Shown here piece after piece: positions 23,124 through 33,518 of a stretch of 64,000 nucleotides of DNA; position 1 is the stretch's first letter; each line of letters opens with the position of its first letter. The stretch spans positions 230,267-294,266 of the forward strand of contig NW_004457586.1 in the NCBI RefSeq assembly GCF_000313135.1, given 5' to 3'. This stretch comes from Acanthamoeba castellanii str. Neff. Its lineage: Eukaryota > Discosea > Longamoebia > Acanthamoebidae. Both the position numbers and the translations under genes were made by a program. The notes under the pieces are model-generated. The model was not told the origin of the DNA. It was given only the letters and a program-made list of their open reading frames with translations, and ran no database searches.

Positions 23124-23334
23124 GAGAGAGGCCTTGTCCTCTCTCTCCTGGCCACCATATTCGTCATCGCGCCTCCTCTGAATGTAGATAGAATGCAAGC
23201 ACTGCTTCCGACCTCTCCCGCGATCGCGACCGCTATCGGATGCGACGACGATTATACCATATCACCATCAAGGGGGACTCACCTTAGCCCCCTCTTCACA
23301 TCTCACGTATCTCATGTACTCGTTAATCCCAAAA

Positions 23335-23340
23335 AATAAA
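23335..23340 (+). terminator. Candidate polyadenylation signal of Rap1
   Basis: AATAAA lies 212 bases after the Rap1 stop in an A-rich stretch, 65 bases before the next start codon. It could equally be part of the next gene's promoter. Confidence 0.4.
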
Positions 23341-23404
23341 AACGAAAAATAACAAACGAAAAATAACAAAATTCTTGGCCACGAGCGCGCAGAGTGCAGA
23401 GAAG

Positions 23405-24377
23405 ATGAAAAGGCGCTTGGTGGTTGGCGTGACAGGCTTCATGGGGTCTGGTAAAGGTTCACTGCCCCCCCCCCATTCGCGTGGGCTTTTGGCCAGTGGA
23501 GTAGCACTGACCCCCCACCTAGACACCTTTGCAAACTACCTGACGCGCTCCCAGGGCTTCACCCACATCTCCTTGAGCGACCACCTGCGGGAAGAAGTGC
23601 GCAGACGACACGAAGCACCGTCCATCGAGCTACTGCGCACTGTGTGTACCCCCTCAAACTCGCAGCCACAGCCGCACATGCACTCACCGCACTGTGTGCC
23701 AGGTGGGGAATGAGCTGCGCGAAGCACACGGTTCTGGCGTGTTGGGCAAGATGGCGTGCAGCAAGATGGCACACGACAAGGCAGCAAAGAAGTATGTTGT
23801 CACGTCTATCCGCCACCCAGCCGAAGTCGACGAGCTGCGCCGAGGTTGCGAAGGCGCATTCTGTCTCGTGTTCCTGGACGCTCCCGCCCGCGTGCGGTTT
23901 GAAAGGTAGGTACCCCCCTGACGTCTCCCGTCGTGCTTGGGTGAATGTGAACACATTGTTTCACGCGACATCACTGCGCCATCTGCTCCGTCGCCTTTGT
24001 CAGGGTCAAAGCCAGGGCTCGCGAAGGCGACATGGGCGGGTTTGAGGAGTTCGTGGCGGCGGAGAACGCCCAGCTCTCTTCCGCCAATCCAGCTAGCCAG
24101 CAACTCCTCGGTTGTAAAGAGATCGCCGACGGTACGCGCCCCCCGAAGCGCACCAACTCGCCACGAATGCCCCGAGGCTCACCTGTGCCGCCTTTGTCGT
24201 TCTTTCATCAGTCGTGCTGGTAAACGACGCAGCCACGGAGGCCGAGTTTGAACAGTACCGATTCCCTCACCTTCTCCTTCCTCTTCAGCGCTTGCTCACA
24301 AACCTACTCACCTCACCCATGGCACCAGTACGATTGCAGAATGGCTGGCTCGGTGGACCAGGGAGAGTGGATCATGA
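23405..24377 (+). CDS. Small P-loop nucleotide or dephospho-CoA kinase-like protein
   Basis: ATG at 23405, six exons. Exon 1 encodes LVVGVTGFMGSGK, and the next exon adds DTFANYL, giving a Walker A of the GxxGSGKDT type found in dephospho-CoA/nucleoside-monophosphate kinase relatives. Later parts read FTHISLSDHLREEVRRR (typical base of the acceptor site), YVVTSIRHPAEVDELRR, FCLVFLDAPARVRFER and the lid-like RVKARAREGDMGGFEEF. A GT-AG intron 24255-24328 gives the end FEHTIAEWLARWTRES, stop TGA 24377. The family transfers phosphate to a small nucleotide-like substrate, but which one is not clear here. It starts only 281 bases after Rap1 on the same strand. Confidence 0.75.
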
Positions 24378-24495
24378 TTGTCTCCGTCGGAGAAATAAAA
24401 ATAAAAGGATAAAATCAACCAACAGGTGCTTTCTTTTTTTCTCTGTTTTTGACCCTTTTTCTCCTGCTTTTGTTGTTCTCTCCACAACGGAACCC

Positions 24496-26527
24496 ATGAA
24501 TAAGATGTGGCACCTGCACGGGCGGCCTTGCGCCACCTGTCAGGCGCGCCATGTGTCGTGCGATCGCGGACGGCCATGCAGCCGCTGCGTGGAGGCGGGC
24601 GAGGGCCACAGGTGCACCGACCCCCCACAGCGCCCTCGCAAGCGGGGCCGCCCCTCGTCCACCCCGGTCCGTGACGAGGCAGCCTCCCCCCTCCTACTCC
24701 TACTCCATCCCCTTCGCTGCCTCTGCAACCACGACTGCTGCGGCGATGCCCGTCGGCGGCGTTCTCCTGCCCAGCCCACTCGGGCCTCTACGCCCCGCCA
24801 AGATGGCGCGTCAGCTCCCTGCAGAGTCTCCCCTCTCCCCTGCCGGTACGCTTTTGGTTGTTGAACAATAATATTATTAATAGTATTTAAACATATAAAT
24901 CAAATTCTTAATATTATGTTAACAATATTAATATTTATTCCCTAATATAACAAATTTATTTGTGTAGGCAGCGTGAGTGGGGCGCAGCAACCACCGCTCT
25001 TGCCACACCCGCGGCCGCCACAGCAGGAGGAGGCCGGCGGCATGGGCAGCCGCGGCCAGATCTCTGAGGAGAGCGCGATGCTGCGCGACGTCCTGCGAGA
25101 GCTGCGCGAGCTGCGTGGCATGTGCGCCGGCCTCGGGCGCCAGATGAGCGACATGCAAGAGCGACAGACGGCGATGGAGCGCCAGATGGAGCGCCTTGCC
25201 TCCTCCTCCTCCTCCTCCTCCATCACCAGCAGTCCTCCCGACTCTTCCCCTTCCTCCTCGGCCCAGTCATCGCCTCCGTCTTCGTCATCGTCGTCGTCGT
25301 CTGCGCCCTTCGCCGCTTCGTTGTCGGTCTCGTCGCGTGCGCTCGCGTCCTACGGCAGCTCCTGCCGCGGGCCGGCTGGCACGACCGCGGGCAGCTTCCT
25401 CGCCGAGCCGGAGAGCTCGTGGGCGCCGCCGGTGCGGCCGGGCCACCTCAACTTCCCCAAGTACGTGCTCAGCTCGCAGTTCAAGTCGACCCTCGCCGGC
25501 TTCATGTCGATGATGAATCACACCTGCCAAGCCCCCGACACGCCCAGCTCGCCGCGCATGCAGGCGCCCACCACATCGCTCCTGCCGGCCAGCGTGAGTC
25601 AGCAGCCGTCGGTCGACCTCACGCAAACCACGCTCGTGGCCATCCTGCCGTCGGGCAACCTGCTGGGCAGCTTCGACAAGCCGTGGATGATCGAGCGCAT
25701 GGCGTCGGCGGCAGAGGCCTACCTGCCCAAGCACGACTTCCCCCTGCCCGGCTACGACAAGTTCTTCAAGAACCAGCGCAAGCCCCTCCTCGTCGCCGCC
25801 GACGACCAGTTCCGCAAGCTCCTCCACTACTCCTGGGTAACTTACTCACCATCTCACCACGCGTCCTTCAGGTTTGCGCCGGTGTTGACGTGGGTTGTGT
25901 TTCGTGCGTGTCGTGTCGTGTCGTGTCGTGTCGTGTCGTGTCGTGTCGTGTCGTGTCGTGTCGTGTCGTGTCGTGTCGTGTCGTGTCGTGTCGTGTCGTG
26001 TCGTGTGTTGTGTGTGCGATTTCCGAAAACAGGAGGAGCTGCGTGAGATCAATACGTTCCGACTGTACCCGACGTACCTGCACGACACGCTGGGGCAGTG
26101 GTTCCAAGAGTGGGACAGGCTGGGTCCGGAGCGGGTGAGCCCTGTGTATGTGGTGACCTGCCCCATGATCGATCGCAACGGCAGGGTTCTGCACACCCTC
26201 AGCCGATCGCAGGCCTTCTACGACGACCGCGGCGAGTACTCCTGGAGCGTTTCGGTCATCGACAACTGGCAGTACAGCGATGACCCCGCGGCACAATCGC
26301 CAGCCTCCGCCGAAGATGAAGCAGACGCGACAGCCCACCAACCTCAGCGCCAAACCCACCAAGCACAGCAGCCACAACATCCATCTGTCACGCATCCGGC
26401 TGCCCTGCCGTCGCAGCTCAGCCTGGATGTCAGCCAACTGCAGTTCGATGAGTACCAGACGCCGCCCGTACTCGACGAGCTCCTGGACGGCATCTACTCC
26501 CAGTTCCTCCACGACGACATCTCCTGA
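24496..26527 (+). CDS. Zn2Cys6 (Gal4-type) transcription factor with PAS-like C-terminal region
   Basis: From ATG 24496: CATCQARHVSCDRGRPCSRC plus a sixth Cys eight residues on, spacing C-x2-C-x6-C-x5-C-x2-C-x8-C, followed by the basic RPRKRGRPSS. This is the binuclear zinc cluster that binds CGG-type DNA sites. An AT-rich intron (24845-24968) and a short coiled coil (MLRDVLRELRELRG to ERQMERLA) for dimerisation follow, then a Ser-rich linker. The C-terminal block PGYDKFFKNQRKPLLVAADD, FRKLLHYSW, then EELREINTFRLYPTY looks like a PAS fold. The order zinc cluster then PAS is that of fungal gluconeogenesis regulators ERT1/AcuK. At 24680-24700 the frame shifts by one base in a C-run, so a sequencing error or tiny unrecognised intron is likely. 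The stop is TGA 26527. Confidence 0.8.
24845..24968 (+). other. Strongly AT-rich intron
   Basis: This 124-base intron of the Zn2Cys6 gene is mostly A and T (ATAATATTATTAATAG-type sequence) while exons here are GC-rich. The ends are GT and TTTGTGTAG. No other intron in the window looks like it. Confidence 0.75.
25911..26005. repeat. Pentanucleotide array, 19 copies of TCGTG
   Basis: A perfect tandem array of 95 bases in the intron (about 25836-26032) of the Zn2Cys6 gene. Because the unit is five bases it is open in several frames on both strands and makes false ORFs. The same unit recurs on the other strand in an intron at 47889-47935. Confidence 0.95.
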
Positions 26528-26657
26528 CCATGTCCTCCCCATTGTACATATCATCACTTCCTCATCAGTCACCATCACCACTGGTCCTGCACGCGTACAT
26601 TTCTCTCTATTTTTTTCTTCTTCTCTTTTTATTTCTTTGCGACTTCTGGCTTCAGCT

Positions 26658-29600
26658 CTACTTGGGTGGGTGTGTGGCGGGCGACGAGGAGGAAGGGGCG
26701 GGACGGGGGAGGCGGAGGTGAGGAGGAGGTGGAGGAAGGTGAGGTTGGTGATGAGGAGCGGGAAGAAGAGGAAGGTGTAGGTTAGGGTCGAGTATTCCAT
26801 GAAGTGCGCCAGCACGCGCAGGCAGGTCGCGACGAAGGACTCCTCGAGCACCCGCGACAGCAGGAACATGAGGCCCCACGGCGAGAAGACCAACACGATC
26901 GGCAGCTGCAGCACGTTCATCAGCCGCGACGCCGACGGTGTGATGAGCGCGTAGACCGGGCTCAGCACGATCGCCGCTACATGAGAAACAGAGCAAGATC
27001 ATTGATTGAGACTCAATCATGTGTGGTGTGGTGGCGTGGCGCGGTAAGTGGGCAAGCAGCAATCAAGGTACCGATCACGCAGAAGCTGAAGTTGAGCACA
27101 GAGCAGTTGGCGAGGAAGAGGAGGGTGGTGCTCAACGCGACGCCAGCGCCCGCGGTCCAGTCCCTTCGTTCTTCTGAGGTGGTAGCAGCAACGGGGCGAT
27201 CAGACGGGACCAGGGAGCCGGGACTGGGTGAGACATGAGGGTACTAGCGGAGGCGCCGAGGGTGTAGGTGGGGAGGTAGGGTCGCAGGGCTTTTTCTAGA
27301 GCGGGCAGCAGCACGAAGAGCCAGATCGCGATGACCAGCGCCGTGAGGCCGAACCAGGCGAACAGCAACTGGTCGGTTCCCACCCCAACGTGTCAGCGCC
27401 ACACCACCCCGTCGGTCCACCCTCATCAAAGCAAAGCAACGCAAAGAGAAAGGGGGATGGGAGGTTTACATGTTCGTAGAGGTCGATGAAGTGGCGGAGA
27501 ACGAAGGGCAGGTAGAAGATGATGATGCACGCCGCGACGATAACGGTGAAGCGCGCCAGATCGAAGGCCCACGGACCCTTGGCAGCCGCGAACGAGTACA
27601 GGAGGTACACCGACTGCGGCCCAATTTCAAGTGTCACCATCAGACGTTTGGGTTCGCCTTGTCGTGTACACGCAAAGCGGATCAGGGTACCTTGATGATG
27701 AGAGGGCAAAGGAGGAGCCACAGCGACGCGGTGTAGTAGCCGATGGGGACGTAGATGTCGACGTCGAGCAGGAGGTAGAAGTAGAACGACTGGTGCAGGC
27801 GCTCAATCAATCCATTGATCGAACGCACCGTGCCTTCCAGCGTTCTGTTTTGGGGGGGAGGGGGATCAGGCAATCAACCACCTCTCACTCTCCTGACTGA
27901 CTCGGGGAAATAGTACCTTCCGAGCGCGTTGACGGCGGTCACGTCTTCTCTCTTGACCGCGTCCTCTTGGCCCAGCGCTTGCAGGGTGATGCAGTCGATG
28001 CGGTGTCTGGTGTGTGGCCGAGGCTGAGTCAGCCTGCGCCCTTACCAAGCGAAGACAGAGAAGAGAGGAGATGTGTGGTGGGAGAGGGGGGGAGGCGTGC
28101 GTACGCGGTGAAGGCGGCGTGGTCGCCCGATCCGGTACCCATCGAAAGGGAGATGATGAAGTTGAGGAGATTAAGACGATCGCTGCCGATCGGCACGTCC
28201 TGCGTGAGCGCGGTCGGGAGCTTGGCCACGAGGGTGTGGGCATAGTCCTGCACCCAACAGGCAACTCCCTTACGTAAGTTTACGCGCCAGTCCAACGCGG
28301 CAAGCGCGGGAGGAAATTCTGGTGGGTGGCGAGAGAGAGAGAGAGAGAATGGACGCACGCTGGGCATGTGGATCTGGCAAGCGGAGCGGCGCGCGTTGCG
28401 GACGGCCGTGTTGATGAGATCCAGATTAGGCAGCTGGCCGTTGGTTCCCTCTGCGGATGGGGTCGACACGGTGTGCGTGTGAGTGTCGCCCATTGCAATG
28501 CAATGTTGGGGGGAGGGGGGCGCCACTGACATACCGGCCAGGAGAGTGAGCTCGCTCGGGCGAGTCGTACGGATGTCGAGATTGACCGCAGCGATGATGG
28601 TCCCCGCGCGTTGGAATCCGAATTGCGTCCATTGGCTCAACTTGTCCGCAACTGGGGTTGAGAGGGAGGGGGGCCAACGTCGCAGAGTTAGCGCTGACAC
28701 AACGAGACAGGACGAAGTGGGAGAGGCGGTACTCTTGGTGGTGCTGTTGACGTGGTCGAGGCAGGAGACAAACGGCTCGGTGGAGTGGTAGCTGTTGAGC
28801 CACGCCTTGATGCCCTCGTCCCGGTGTCGCCCGTCGGTGAACACGGCCACGAACTCCTTGTCTCGCCACGCGCGACCTACAACGGGGAAAGGGCGCCCCA
28901 CAAGGAGGTCATACCTCGCCCGCAGGAGTAGCCAGAGCGTGGTGGGGCGCACGTACTTTCGAAGAGCTTCATAAGTCCCAGGAGGACTGGCGGGCCGGTC
29001 AAGATTTGCTCGCGGCCTGGTGACCGGTGGTTGAGCAGGGAAGGATTAGGGGGCGGCAGCCCACGAGAGAGAGCTTGAGCTCACTGTGGTGCGTGAAACC
29101 AAAGAGAAAGAGGAGGAAAGCACGCACTGGGCTCGGTGTCGTAGCGCGAACTCAGCACGAGCGATTCAGTGCCGTCGCCCCGAGGAGAGGAGAGAACAGC
29201 GTAGACGTTGTAGCCCACGTCGTCGCTCGCCACTTGCCGGTCTGCGTCGCCCGACACGCGAACCAAAACGATCAGCCCACCATCACCACATACTCGATCT
29301 GCAGCTCGAGAGTGTGGGCGTACCGGTCTCGCTGGGGTAGAGGCGAGGTCGGTAGCATTGCACGTACACCTTGCAGCCGATGGCCGTCAGCTGCTTGCCC
29401 AGCCACACGGCTGTCCGCCTGGCCAGGGAGAGAACGACCATCAGCCAAGCAGGAAAGCTACCTCCTAAGGGAGCACGATCGTACCTGCTGGCTTCCTGGG
29501 GTGGTACGTTGTCCTTGGCGAGCTTGGACAGGAAGGACTGGTAGCCGGTGTTGTAGGCGTAGATGCCGCGAGCTTCCTCCGACCCGAACTGGGTGTCGGC

Positions 29601-29963
29601 GTGTGTAGGCAAGAGTGCGTTCTCGGAGAGGTAGGTCCTAGTCGTGGTGGTGTCAGTCACCCTACGCCTTGCTCACGACCAGGGAGGGCTAGAAAGAGAG
29701 CACCTGTCGGCGACCTTCATGGGGTAGAACCAAAACGACGCCACGCCGCATCCAAAGGCACCCAGCCTTGGCGCACAGCAAGGGCGAGTGAGTGCACAGG
29801 AAATGGCGGTACGCCAAGATTTTAGATTTAATGCACAATAAAATCAATTGAAAATGGAGAATCAACAAGCGAGGGCGAGGAGGGTGCACCCAATAACAAT
29901 GCATAGTAGTTTCGTGAGTATGCCGCACGCTCTGCCCCATCTCGAGACCCCACGCTGCTCCAT
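26658..29963 (-). CDS. GPAA1: GPI transamidase component GAA1 (GPAA1)
   Basis: ER membrane subunit of the complex that attaches GPI anchors to proteins. Exon 1 (29963-29890) begins MEQRGVSRWGRACGIL and joins across a 123-nt intron to the first membrane segment, then the family hallmark RTYLSENAL. Further exons carry YAVLSSPRGDGTESLVLSSR, FVAVFTDGRHRDEGIKAWLN, RAGTIIAAVNLDIRT and NFIISLSMGTGSGDH, which belong to the lumenal M28-peptidase-like domain. At least six C-terminal hydrophobic segments follow (YFYLLLDVDIYVPIG, FTVIVAACIIIFYLPFVL, LFAWFGLTALVIAIWLF). The 3' end is uncertain. The last frame stays open into the opposite gene, and a short intron leading to TAG at 26660-26658 is my best choice. 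About a dozen exons. Confidence 0.88.
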
Positions 29964-30428
29964 CTTGCCGCACCACTCACCGCGGCTAGGTTTGTTTGTC
30001 GACTATTTTTGCGTTGCACGAACCCACAAGAAGAGACAGACGCAGTAAGACGAGGCTAAGTCTAAAATGATCTATTTCCCTTTGCTTTACAACACCTTCT
30101 GCTCTCTCCACTCTGTCTCTCTCTCTTCGTCTCTCTGCTTACACCTTCAAGCAATACAAGGAAAAATGAATAAGGAATACAAGTTTGTGTGTGTTGGCGG
30201 GTGGCATCGTCCCGCCCCCATCCCCGGCCCTGTTCGTCGAGCTCGATGAGGCCGACCCCAGGCGGTGCGTTCGCTCTTCGCCGAAGGCCAAGCGCTCTCG
30301 CCGAGATCGAGGCTCCCCTTCCGCTCGCTCTCTCCTCTCCTCTCCTCAATGTCTCTCTTCTCTCTTCTCTCGGTCGGTGGTCGGTCGTGGTAGTGGTGGT
30401 AGTGGATGGGCGCCGCGGCTCAGGCTGG
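29964..30428 (-). other. Intergenic region between GAA1 and the phosphatase gene
   Basis: 465 bases hold the GAA1 promoter and the 3' end of the upstream minus gene. On the plus strand it is rich in TCTCTC runs (30100-30135, 30340-30375). I see no gene. Confidence 0.4.
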
Positions 30429-32812
30429 TTAGGTGAGCTCGTCGAGGTTGAGCTGGCCGAGGCATCGCTTGAACTCCTCGGTCTCCTTGCCCTGCTCCAC
30501 GGTGTGGACGACCTTGGTCGCGTTCTCGAAGTGCTGCACTCGGCGCACGGTGCGCTCGGCCACCTCGACGAACCGCTCGTTGCACTGGGCGCCGACCCAG
30601 ATGAAGAACTCCTCGGGGGACTGGAGGATGTAGCAGCTGGGCGAGGGCGCGGAGGACTCCTCGAGCTCGGCCAGGTTCTCCTTACGGGCGAGCTTGGCGA
30701 CGACGAAGTCAGGGTCGTGTCGGGTGTGGGTGACCACCTGGTAGAGCCGGGTCCCTCGGTCGGCGCCGCCGCGCGCCAGGCTGAGTCGCTTGGCGAGCTC
30801 AAGCAGCTGGCAGATGAAGCCGGTGTTGGGACTGGAGACGCCACGCCGCTCCTTGACGTACATGTGCGTCCGCTCGAAGCCCCAGCCGTGCTTCCACATG
30901 AGGTAGCCGATCATCATCGCCGACGAGCGCGAGACGCCCTGCTGGCAGTGGACGAGGATCTTCCCGTTCGAGGTAATTACATTGTCCATCCACTCGATGA
31001 TGTCGTAGAGCATGCACGTGATGTCCTCCCGCACGCCGTCCAGGAGGTAGAGGGTTCGGTAGGTGAAGTCGTTGGGGTGGTAGATGGGGCAGATCGAGCC
31101 GGCGCAGTTGAGGATGTGCGTGACGCCCTGCTGCTTCAGCATGGCCTTGTCCTGCGACACAGTCTGGCTCCCGAGGTAGAGCTGGTCGGTGATCTTCGAG
31201 CAGATGCTGTCGTACTTGGTCAGCTTGTCCTGCCGCTGGTTCGCCTCGGCCTTGGTGAAGGTGTCGCTGTCGCTGCTCTGCTCCTTCTCCTGGAGGGCCT
31301 GCAGGTCCTGCAGGTTGAAGCCGCTGATCGGGATCGCCTGCATGGGACCCGACTTGCTCATCCCCTCCGTCTTGATCGGCGGCAGCTTGAGCTTCCCCTT
31401 CCCGAGCAGCTTCTTCGGGCTCGGCGGCGCGACCGACGGCGACGGTATCGTGAGCGAGGTCGACTTGGTGATTGTTCGGGTCGTCTTGCCGGACGAAGAA
31501 GATGAAGATGAGGAGGAGGAGGAGGAGGAGGACGGGCTGTCGACCGTAAGGAGGGCCACCCCGTCGGTGATACCTGAGCCCACGGCCGATGTCGGTTGTG
31601 GCGAGTCCAGATCCTGTATGGCGGTGTGGATGATGGCGTCGAGTGAGTCGGCGGACAGGGAGCGGCCACGGCCGTGTCCCGACGGGGAGGTCGGTGGCGG
31701 CGCCTGGAAGAGGTCCTTGACTCGCGGAAGGGAGAGCTTCGGAACACTTCCGTTGCATCCGCTGTCCGTGCACGGGTTCTCGCCGGCCTCGCCGCCGGCA
31801 GCGCTCTTCCGTGTGAGCCGGCGCCTCTTGAGCAGTTGATGGTAGAGGTGGTGTTGTCGCGAGTACGGCCTCTCTTCGTCTTCCTCGCTTCCGCCGTCGG
31901 TGTTGCCCTCGTCCTCGCTGTCGACGTCGTCGTAGTCCTCGTCGGCGTGGCGGTGTGTGCAGAGCCGGCGGGCTCCATCGTCGCTCTCGCCCGGCGTAGA
32001 TGTTGACGTCGTGTTGGGCAGGCGGAGCAGAAGGTTGTTGTGGGTGGTGAACATGGACGAGAGCGGCACCTTGTCCTCCCCTCCGAAGAGCTGCTGCAGC
32101 GCCTTCTTGCCGTCTTTCTTCAACGCCTTCTCGAGCTCGAAGCTCTTGGTGAGGGCGAGCGCCTGCGCGTAACGCGTCGAGTCCTTCCCGCGCCACACGT
32201 ACAGGCTGTAGGCCAGCGGTTGGGTCTCGCCTTCCTCGCTCCCGTCGAGCTATTCCCGGTAACGGCGTCGCCGGCTTCGCCATTATCGTCATCTTGTGAT
32301 GTCGACGATCCCCCCTCCAGATCGGCCGACGATGAGGTCGACGTGATGAAAGCCTCTTCGAGGCAGGCCGCAAGTCCGCGCGGCGTGAAGGCCTCCACCG
32401 ACGAGGCGAGGAGGGATTCGATCGTCGCCCTGCTCGATTCGCCACCGCCGCCGCCGAGAGTCGCCGGCTCGCTGGAGTTGAGGCCTCCATTCGCGATTTT
32501 GATGGGGCGCGACGCGGCGACGTTTTCCGAGTAGATGTGGAGGGCCAGATACACCTGGTTCTTGTCGAAGGAGGAGAAGGACTCGTTGATACAGACCGCT
32601 TCGTTGTGCACCGCTTGGGGATCGTCCTCGGAGGTGAAGAACCTCCAGACGTGAAGCGAGCTGTTGTAGGAGCCCGCCTTCCTGCAGCCACCTCCTCCTC
32701 CCTCATCGCCATTCGCATCGCTGCCTTCTGTTCGGTGCCCATTCATCCCATCTCCCTTCATAACGGCGGCAAGAGGAACAGGCCTCCTCTCGATCGCGAT
32801 TCGGTTGCCCAT
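30429..32812 (-). CDS. MKP1-like dual-specificity phosphatase with gelsolin-like segments
   Basis: Two exons (32812-32307 and 32238-30429) give 771 residues if the 68-nt intron is used. That intron joins GGS to EEGETQPLAYSLYVWRGK in frame. The phosphatase domain (about residues 500-660) contains QLYLGSQTVSQDKAMLKQQG, HILNCAG and the active site HCQQGVSRSSAMMIGYLMW, with catalytic Cys near residue 600 and the general-acid Asp expected in LLDGVRED. It should dephosphorylate Tyr and Thr of MAP kinases. The C-terminal CYILQSPEEFFIWVGAQC to VVHTVEQG is gelsolin-like, and the N-terminal half has two similar pieces (SSLHVWRFFTSEDDPQAV, YSLYVWRGKDSTRYA). Plant MKP1 also joins a DSP to a gelsolin repeat. 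MGNRIA at the start could be myristoylated. A poly-Ser linker lies at 31490-31540. Confidence 0.88.
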
Positions 32813-33518
32813 TCTTCCTGCTGATATTCCAGCCGTCTAGCTCCTCGTCTCTCGCCGAGGCCTTGAAGAGGAAAATGCGAGAATTAGGACGAGGTATAAT
32901 TACAACTTCTGAAAGGAAACCATTGGCGCTAGCGAGGAGAGAGGGAGAAAGGAGAGTTGTGGGCGGGACGGGATCGACAACAGACAAACAGAATAGTTCG
33001 TGCTTACCTCTTGTTCTCGTGGTTCTTTGATGGTCGTCACTCTCTTTCCGTTTTCCTCAATTCGCCTTTCCCATTGAGGTACTTCTATCTTCAAAGGGGG
33101 TGACGGCGTCGATGGATCCTCTAATTTGCACACCTTTCCACTTGCTTCCTTTCTCGAGGTCTCTCTCTTTCTCTCTCCCTCCTCACTCGTTAATCGGAAT
33201 CCACGCACCACCGCTCTTTGTGGTTTTGTTCGGTCTGACTTGCCCCCCTACTTCTGTTGCCCAAAGCGCGTGCCGGTCTTTTTTTCTGCTGTTGGCGAGG
33301 ACCACCTTCCGACCAACGAATTCAAACCTGACGCGGCGAACCGGCATTTTGCCTGGTGTTCGCGACATGAAATTGCCAGGCATCGTGGTTGTTAGGTTTC
33401 GCGGCCGGGAAATTTCACGATGGAATGGTGGAAATGCGGTTTCCTCGAACAAATTGGATGTTTGTAGCTTTGACAAACATCTCAAGATTAATTGGAAGAA
33501 GATCTCGAGCTGCACATC
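32813..33518. promoter_or_regulatory. Divergent promoter region
   Basis: 706 bases between the phosphatase (minus) and the large orphan gene (plus). No protein-like frame is convincing. T/C-rich blocks at 33130-33190 could be a pyrimidine-rich leader or intron. Leaders with introns are likely on both sides but cannot be fixed from sequence alone. Confidence 0.4.

Noticed and set aside
25868..26968. A long minus-strand frame running through the end of GAA1 and the TCGTG array
   Set aside because: Five-base repeats stay open in several frames and the segment is antisense to the Zn2Cys6 last exon. Only its beginning belongs to GAA1.
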